Translations under genes and position numbers: made by a program
Shown here: positions 57,023 through 64,000 of the stretch, in pieces
How the letters are laid out: every line of letters begins with the position of its first letter
Position numbering within the stretch: position 1 is the first letter of the stretch
DNA from: Trueperaceae bacterium
GTDB taxonomy: Bacteria > Deinococcota > Deinococci > Deinococcales > Trueperaceae
Direction of reading: 5' to 3'
Length of the DNA: 64,000 bases
NCBI GenBank assembly: GCA_023954415.1
Contig: JAMLIB010000004.1
Coordinates: forward strand, 124,001-188,000
The notes under the pieces: generated by a model
What the model saw: the letters and a program-made list of their open reading frames with translations, nothing else
Told to the model about the DNA's origin: nothing
Database searches by the model: none

Positions 57023-58321
57023 CGGCGCGGGCTCCGCTTCCCAGGTGTCCGGCCGCTGCGTGAGGATCAGGCGCGCGTGGCGGTCGTACGTCAAGTACTC
57101 GTAGGCCCAGCTGAAGAGGGCGGAGAAGCGGTTGCGGAAGCCCGGCAGGTAGACGAGGTGCAAGAAGAGCCAGCCCAGCCACCCGAGGAAGCCCCGCAGC
57201 TTCAGGCCGAGGAGTGCGGGGGAGAGCTCGGCCACGCCGGCGTTGCGACCGATGATGGCCATGCTGCCGAGGTCGTGGTACTTGAACGGCTCGGACGGCA
57301 GCCCTTGCAGGCGGCGGACCACGGCGCGCGCCACGTGCTTGCCGCCCTGGATGGCCACCTGCGCCACCTGCGGTAGGAGCCTGCCGTCCGGGCCCTGGGC
57401 CCCCGCCACGTCGCCGACCGCGAAGAGCTCCGGGTGCCCCGGCAGGCTGAGGTCAGGCTCCACGGTGAGGCGCCAGCCCCGCTGCAGCGCCTCGCCCAGG
57501 CTCTCGGCCAGCACCTCGCCGACGGGGTGGGCGCGCACGCCGGCGGCCCACACGACGGTCTGGGTGGGGATGACCTCGCCGGAGCGCAGCACCACGGCGT
57601 CCGCGCGTACCTCGGCGACCGTGGAGCCGAGCCGCACGTCGACGCCGCGGCGGCGCAGCACGCGCTCCGCGTAGCGCTGCGAGCCGGCGCCGAAGGTGGG
57701 CAGCACGCCCGTGCCGGCCTCGACGACCACGACGCGCGCCAGGCGCAGGTCGAGCTCGGGGTAGTCGGCGCCGAGGACGCGGTCGAACAGCTCGACGAGC
57801 GCCCCGGCCATCTCGACGCCGGTAGGACCGGCCCCGACGACGACGACCGTCAGGGCGCCGCGCTCGACGCTGCGCGGGTCGGCCGCCGCCGCCTCGAAGC
57901 GCCCGAGGATGTGAGAGCGTAAGGCGTCCGCCTTCTCCAGGCTCTTGAGCACGAAGGCGTTCTCGCGCACGCCCGGAGTGCCGAAGTCGTGGTACACGGC
58001 GCCGGCGGCGACCACCAGGTAGTCGTAGCCGACACGCTCGCCGTCTCGGAGCTCGACCTCCTTGGCCGTGGGGTCGAAGCCGACGACGTCGCCTTGTCTG
58101 AAGCGGAAGTTGGCCTGACGCCTGAAGATGCCCCGCACCTGGTAGGCGATGTCGCCGCTGTCGAGCGCCGCCGTGGCCACCTGGTAGAGGAGGGGTTGGA
58201 AGGTGTGGTAGTTGTTCCGGTCGATCAGCAGGACGTCGACCGGGGCGTGCGCCAGTCGTTTGGCCGCGTGCAGGCCCCCGAAGCCGGCACCGATGATCAC
58301 CACGCGTGGACGGCTAGGCAT
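56966..58321 (-). CDS. ndh: type II NADH dehydrogenase (NDH-2)
   Basis: A 451-residue two-dinucleotide-fold flavoprotein. FAD site RVVIIGAGFGGLHAAKRLA near the start, YHTFQPLLYQVATAALDSGDIA of the quinone-facing region, NADH site TVVVVGAGPTGVEMAGALVELF, and the second FAD block LFAVGDVAGA. AQVAIQGGKHVARAV and a C-terminal hydrophobic region (GFLGWLGWLFLHLVYLPGFRNRFSALFSWAYEYLTYDRHARLI) attach it to the membrane. It transfers electrons from NADH to menaquinone without pumping protons. The ATG at 58321 is preceded by AAAGGTGG; longer frames begin in the promoter region. It overlaps menC tail-to-tail by 57 bases. Confidence 0.94.
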   Translation of the reverse strand: MPSRPRVVIIGAGFGGLHAAKRLAHAPVDVLLIDRNNYHTFQPLLYQVATAALDSGDIAYQVRGIFRRQANFRFRQGDVVGFDPTAKEVELRDGERVGYDYLVVAAGAVYHDFGTPGVRENAFVLKSLEKADALRSHILGRFEAAAADPRSVERGALTVVVVGAGPTGVEMAGALVELFDRVLGADYPELDLRLARVVVVEAGTGVLPTFGAGSQRYAERVLRRRGVDVRLGSTVAEVRADAVVLRSGEVIPTQTVVWAAGVRAHPVGEVLAESLGEALQRGWRLTVEPDLSLPGHPELFAVGDVAGAQGPDGRLLPQVAQVAIQGGKHVARAVVRRLQGLPSEPFKYHDLGSMAIIGRNAGVAELSPALLGLKLRGFLGWLGWLFLHLVYLPGFRNRFSALFSWAYEYLTYDRHARLILTQRPDTWEAEPAPSTLSDVAPHGETLDQVLT

Positions 58322-58426
58322 GGACCGCCACCTTTCGAGGGACAGGCTCGTGCGCCGTCTGGGCGCGTCGGCGCCGTGCCGCCGGCCGGCGCCGGCCGGG
58401 CACGGGACGAAAGTCCCTTGTGAAAG

Positions 58427-58432
58427 ATTGTA
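58427..58432 (-). promoter_or_regulatory. -10 box (TACAAT) of ndh
   Basis: On the minus strand TACAAT (58432-58427) stands 105 nt before the ndh ATG at 58321. No convincing -35 is seen. A leader of about 100 nt would result. Confidence 0.4.
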
Positions 58433-58517
58433 CAAGCTTTGGCGGCCCGGCGTGCACCGTGGCGCACATGGTCGGCCGGGCCGCCCGCGCGTCGCGGTCA
58501 GAGCATGGAGCCCGCGC

Positions 58518-59360
58518 TCAGCGCGCCATCTTCAGGGCCACGCGGCGCCCCGTCGGCGTGTCGGCGAGCCCGCCCTCGCCTGTCTCCCGTAGCTCCGGCG
58601 GGAGCATGCGGCCGACCGCGGCCATGGCGTAGACGACCTCGTCCGGCGGGATGAACGACTCGACCCCGGCGAGGGCCAACTGCGCCGCCGAGACGGCGTG
58701 CACCGCGTAGAACGCGTTGCGCGACACGCACGGCACCTCGACGTAGCCCCCGACCGGGTCGCACACCAGGCCGATGGTGTTCATGAGGGCCTGGGCGGCG
58801 GCGTGCACACAGGCGCGGGCGCTCCCGCCCAGCAGCTCCGTGACGGCCGCGGCCGCCATGGCGGCGCTCGAGCCGATCTCGGCCTGGCAGCCGCCGGTCG
58901 AGCCGGCGATGAACATGCTCTTGCTGATGACTTGCCCGATGCCCGCAGCCAGGACGAGGGGCATCACGAGGTCGGAGTCGTCTTTGCCCAGGTGATCGGC
59001 CACGCCGATGAGCGCGCCCGGCACGGTCCCGGCGCTGCCGGCCGTCGGCGCGGCGACGATGCGGCCCATGCGCGCGTTCTCCTCGTTCACGGCCATGGCG
59101 TACGCCTGCACGCGTTTGAGGAGCGGCGCGTCCAGGGCGTCCGGGGCGTCGTGGAGGGTCTTGGCGTTCCACCCGACCATGCCAGTGCGACTGGGGGCCG
59201 TGCTGGCGAGGCCGCGGCGGATGGAGTCGCGCATCTCGCCGACGCGAGCGAGCATGGTCGTGAGGAGGTGGCTCCTGGCCGCGGCGTCGTCGCCGAGGTC
59301 GTCTTGCAGGACGAGCTCCGAGGCCTTACCGGGGTAGAGCATGATGTCTGCCAGGGTCAT
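58518..59360 (-). CDS. sdaAA: L-serine dehydratase, alpha subunit (iron-sulfur)
   Basis: A 280-residue alpha chain of the oxygen-sensitive L-serine dehydratase. Conserved are [33 protein letters not shown] and [31 protein letters not shown], whose cysteines bind the 4Fe-4S cluster. It deaminates serine to pyruvate and ammonia. It overlaps the beta gene (upstream on the minus strand) by 4 bases, so the two chains are co-translated. The C-terminal [21 protein letters not shown] is normal for the family. Confidence 0.96.
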   Translation of the reverse strand: MTLADIMLYPGKASELVLQDDLGDDAAARSHLLTTMLARVGEMRDSIRRGLASTAPSRTGMVGWNAKTLHDAPDALDAPLLKRVQAYAMAVNEENARMGRIVAAPTAGSAGTVPGALIGVADHLGKDDSDLVMPLVLAAGIGQVISKSMFIAGSTGGCQAEIGSSAAMAAAAVTELLGGSARACVHAAAQALMNTIGLVCDPVGGYVEVPCVSRNAFYAVHAVSAAQLALAGVESFIPPDEVVYAMAAVGRMLPPELRETGEGGLADTPTGRRVALKMAR

Positions 59361-60073
59361 CGCGCATCTCCGTCCGCGACCGCACCCGTTGAGCTCGGGG
59401 CGTCGCTCGCCATAACGGCAGGCAGCAGCCGCAGCCAGTGGACGTACGGCAAGCTGCTCAGGTAGGTGACCGCGTAATCCGCGAGGGGTCTATCTATCTC
59501 CATGGACAGCATGGCGTGCCCGCCGCGCCGCTGGCGGGCCGAGAACGCCGTGGCGATGTTGCCGCCGTCGTCCGCGACGACGCTGGCGACGCGCGCGATG
59601 ACGCCGGGACGGTCCGTGTGCAGCGCCAGCAGCGCGTGGTAGGCGCCGCTCACCTGCACGTCGAAGCCGTTGACCTGACCGACGCGCACGAAGCCGGCCC
59701 CGAGGCTGGAGCCGAGGACGGCTACGCTCGCGCCGTCGCCGCCGGCGCTGAGCTCCATGAGCACGCTGTTCGGGTGGATGTCGCCAAGGTCGGCGGTGGT
59801 GAACTCGTAAGCGAGGCCCGCGGCGGCGGCGTGCTCGAACGCGTCGCGGATGCGCTCGTCGTCGGGGTAGTAGCCGAGCGTGCCTGCCACGAGCGCGAGG
59901 TCCGTGCCGTGGCCCTTGGCGGTCTTGGCGAACGAGCCGTGCAGCACGAAGCGAGCGTGCCTAGGTTCGGCGCCGAGCACGTTCCGCGCGAGGAGCGCCA
60001 GGCGGCAGGCGCCCGCCGTGTGCGAACTGGAGGGGCCGACCATGACGGGCCCGATCTGGTCGAGGAGCGACAT
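59357..60073 (-). CDS. sdaAB: L-serine dehydratase, beta subunit
   Basis: A 238-residue beta chain. The N-terminal catalytic-domain block [27 protein letters not shown] is the SDH-beta signature; [23 protein letters not shown] follows. A C-terminal ACT domain (about 145-215; [35 protein letters not shown]) probably senses serine. The last 25 residues are a polar tail. TAGACT ends 9 nt before the ATG at 60073 (60083-60088). It leads the two-gene sdaAB-sdaAA operon. Confidence 0.95.
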   Translation of the reverse strand: MSLLDQIGPVMVGPSSSHTAGACRLALLARNVLGAEPRHARFVLHGSFAKTAKGHGTDLALVAGTLGYYPDDERIRDAFEHAAAAGLAYEFTTADLGDIHPNSVLMELSAGGDGASVAVLGSSLGAGFVRVGQVNGFDVQVSGAYHALLALHTDRPGVIARVASVVADDGGNIATAFSARQRRGGHAMLSMEIDRPLADYAVTYLSSLPYVHWLRLLPAVMASDAPSSTGAVADGDAR

Positions 60074-60082
60074 GCGTCCTCA

Positions 60083-60088
60083 AGTCTA
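60083..60088 (-). promoter_or_regulatory. -10 box (TAGACT) of sdaAB
   Basis: On the minus strand TAGACT ends 9 nt before the ATG at 60073, fitting the leaderless-type promoters seen in front of many genes of this window. Confidence 0.4.
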
Positions 60089-60161
60089 CTCGCGCCCATG
60101 GGCGGTCCGCGTGCCGAACGGACGTTGTGAGAAACACGACGAGCGAGTAGCCAGGGCGCGT

Positions 60162-60797
60162 CTACCCGCCCCCGCCGCCCCTTTCTTCCGCGGGCGGCAG
60201 CAGCGCCGCGATCTCGCGCATCACGGCCTTTGTCAGCTCGGACGCGTCGTCCCGCGTGCGCCCGGCTGCCTCGAGCGCGGGTCCGAACGCGACCCTGAAC
60301 TTGCCCCGCTCGCGCCAGATGGCGGCGGGCAGGAGCGGCGTGCCGGCGCGCTGGGCGAGGTAGGCGGCGCCGTCAAGGGCGGCCGCGCCGCCGGCGTTGC
60401 GCGTGCCCTGTACGAAGATGCCGACGGCCCTGCCGGCCTGGAGGCGCCTGAGGGCCTCCTTGATCGCGCCGATGTCCTGCCCCTCCCTGTCCACCGGGAA
60501 GGCGCGCAGCCCGCGCATCACGGCCCTGGAGAGCGGCTTGACGAAGAGCTCCTTCTTCGCCATGAACTCGAGCTTCCGGTTGATGGAGACGCCGACGATG
60601 GGCGGGTCCCAGCTGCTCTCGTGGTTGCAGGCGACCACCAGCCCCGTGCCCTGCGGCACGTGCTCGAGGCCCGTGACGCGCAGGCCGCGGAACAGCCGGG
60701 CGTAGGCGCGCACCAGGACGATGGCCGTCGGCATGAACCACCGCGGCGAGAGGAGCCGTTCGAGGAAGCCGTGGCCTTGCGGGTGCCGGTCGGCCAT
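60162..60797 (-). CDS. 1-acyl-sn-glycerol-3-phosphate acyltransferase-like protein (PlsC family)
   Basis: A 211-residue PlsC-family acyltransferase. Motif I is VVACNHESSWDPPIVG (NHxSxxD, catalytic His). Motif II is the KKELF region, EFMAKKELFVKPLSRAVMRGLRAFPVDRE. Motif III reads GIFVQGTRNAG where most members have FPEGTRS, so the usual Glu is Gln and the Pro is Val. Motif IV is TPLLPAAI. It probably makes phosphatidic acid from lyso-PA. The motif III change may alter glycerol-phosphate binding or activity. The frame is open far upstream, but ATG 60797 gives a normal PlsC length. It follows the membrane-protein gene by 8 bases. Confidence 0.88.
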   Translation of the reverse strand: MADRHPQGHGFLERLLSPRWFMPTAIVLVRAYARLFRGLRVTGLEHVPQGTGLVVACNHESSWDPPIVGVSINRKLEFMAKKELFVKPLSRAVMRGLRAFPVDREGQDIGAIKEALRRLQAGRAVGIFVQGTRNAGGAAALDGAAYLAQRAGTPLLPAAIWRERGKFRVAFGPALEAAGRTRDDASELTKAVMREIAALLPPAEERGGGGG

Positions 60798-60805
60798 CCG
60801 AGGGT

Positions 60806-61374
60806 TCAGCGCGTGCGCGCGGCCGGCCGGCCGGCTCCCCCGCGTGCCTCGCGGCGCGGGTCTACGGCGCGCGGTTCGTCCTCGCCGCCACTCGCGTGCG
60901 CCTCTCGCCGCCTGTCGAGGAAGAGCGAGACGAGCACGCCCAACGCGGCCACGAGCAGGTGCAGCGCTACCCAGGCGCCTTCGCTGACGTGCCACGGGAG
61001 CGCCACCTCGAAGAGCGGCTTCTTGGAGAGCTGCCACGACACGATGGCGGGCGCGACGAGGAGGACGGGCGAGAGGACGAGCGCGCCGTAGCGCCAACCG
61101 AACTCGAGCCCGAGCATGGCGAGCAGGTTGCCGCTCAGCACGATGGGGAGCATGACGAGCCAGTCCGGGTCGCCGCCGATGAGCCCGAACGGGGGGGCGA
61201 GCAGGGCGCACAGGTAGGCGACGGGCATGCCGGCGGCGGAGAAGCCCAGGTACGCCGAGAGCACTATCCCTAGGCTCCTGAACACGGGGGGCATGGGCGC
61301 CACGGCGCAGACGATCGCGGCCAGGACGAAGAAGATCCCGGCGAAGAGGCGTTGCGGCATGGGCGCTCTGCGGA

Positions 61375-61378
<4 letters not shown>
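60806..61378 (-). CDS. small polytopic membrane protein of unknown function
   Basis: A 190-residue protein with about five membrane helices (around 12-28, 35-62, 68-88, 98-113 and 128-150), then a basic, low-complexity cytoplasmic tail (RRREAHASGGEDEPRAVDPRREARGG). I do not recognise the family. Its ATG overlaps the uvrA stop (ATGA) and its stop is 8 bases before plsC, so it is between them in one minus-strand unit, perhaps involved in envelope lipids; this is a guess from context. Confidence 0.65.

Positions 61379-64000
<2,622 letters not shown>

Noticed and set aside
58322..58435. Upstream ATG at 58435 for the NADH dehydrogenase
   Set aside because: It overlaps the TACAAT promoter and adds 38 non-conserved residues; ATG at 58321 has a good ribosome site and the normal start.

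Overview
The window is about 64 kb of very GC-rich bacterial chromosome with densely packed genes on both strands. It has no insertion sequences, phage genes, CRISPR arrays, rRNAs or tRNAs that I could find. Gene content points to the phylum Deinococcota (Deinococcus-Thermus), possibly a Truepera-like lineage. The clues are an SLH/coiled-coil/beta-barrel SlpA-type envelope protein, an Obg with a C-terminal OCT domain, a NAAAR/MenC enzyme, an HU protein with a Lys/Ala tail, and many genes with a TANNNT box only 6-9 nt before the start codon, as expected for leaderless mRNAs. The genus is inference.

Layout. 1-1638: 3' part of an ABC exporter. 1.7-2.2 kb: cold-shock gene with promoter, leader and terminator. 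2.2-9.6 kb (minus): flavodoxin, acyl-CoA synthetase and a branched-chain-amino-acid type ABC system (livM-H-K-G-F), with an apparent terminator between livK and livG. 9.7-11.7 kb: LarA-family nickel hydroxyacid racemase/epimerase next to gluconokinase. 11.8-17 kb: HU, an SLC13 carrier with RCK_C domains, and a large U32 protein. 17-22.7 kb: rplU-rpmA-obgE, yqeK-LCP-rsfS-yraN-trpF. 22.7-23.2 kb: a 500-bp non-coding stretch with four DnaA-box-like 9-mers. 23.2-28.8 kb: cupin, acyl-CoA carboxylase beta, BatA-like vWA protein, RodA and a SufT-like protein. 28.9-32.2 kb: ctaA, an unknown, rlmH and thyX. 32.3-35.5 kb: slpA with a strong promoter and long leader. 35.5-43.3 kb: lipid kinase, GlmU-like acetyltransferase, rhomboid, hpf, HxlR regulator, minD-minE-pseudo-receiver and a UvrD/PcrA helicase.

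43.4-52.8 kb (plus) is the most unusual part. It holds a HAD-fold protein lacking its nucleophile, a small unknown protein, a 1280-residue protein resembling animal soluble adenylyl cyclase (two complementary cyclase domains, ATPase, repeats), a subtilase-like lipoprotein, and a SulP anion transporter fused to STAS and cyclic-nucleotide-binding domains. Together they look like a candidate anion (possibly bicarbonate)/cAMP signalling unit; that is a hypothesis.

52.8-64 kb: split mnmC/mnmD tRNA-modification genes, a single-pass membrane protein, menC/NAAAR, a type-II NADH dehydrogenase, two-subunit L-serine dehydratase, a PlsC-like acyltransferase, a small membrane protein and most of uvrA, cut by the window edge.

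Functional links: MenC, NDH-2 and CtaA fit an aerobic, menaquinone-using respiratory chain. The liv system, acyl-CoA synthetase, acyl-CoA carboxylase and serine dehydratase fit growth on amino and organic acids. RodA, LCP protein, GlmU-like enzyme, SlpA and MinDE serve the envelope and division.
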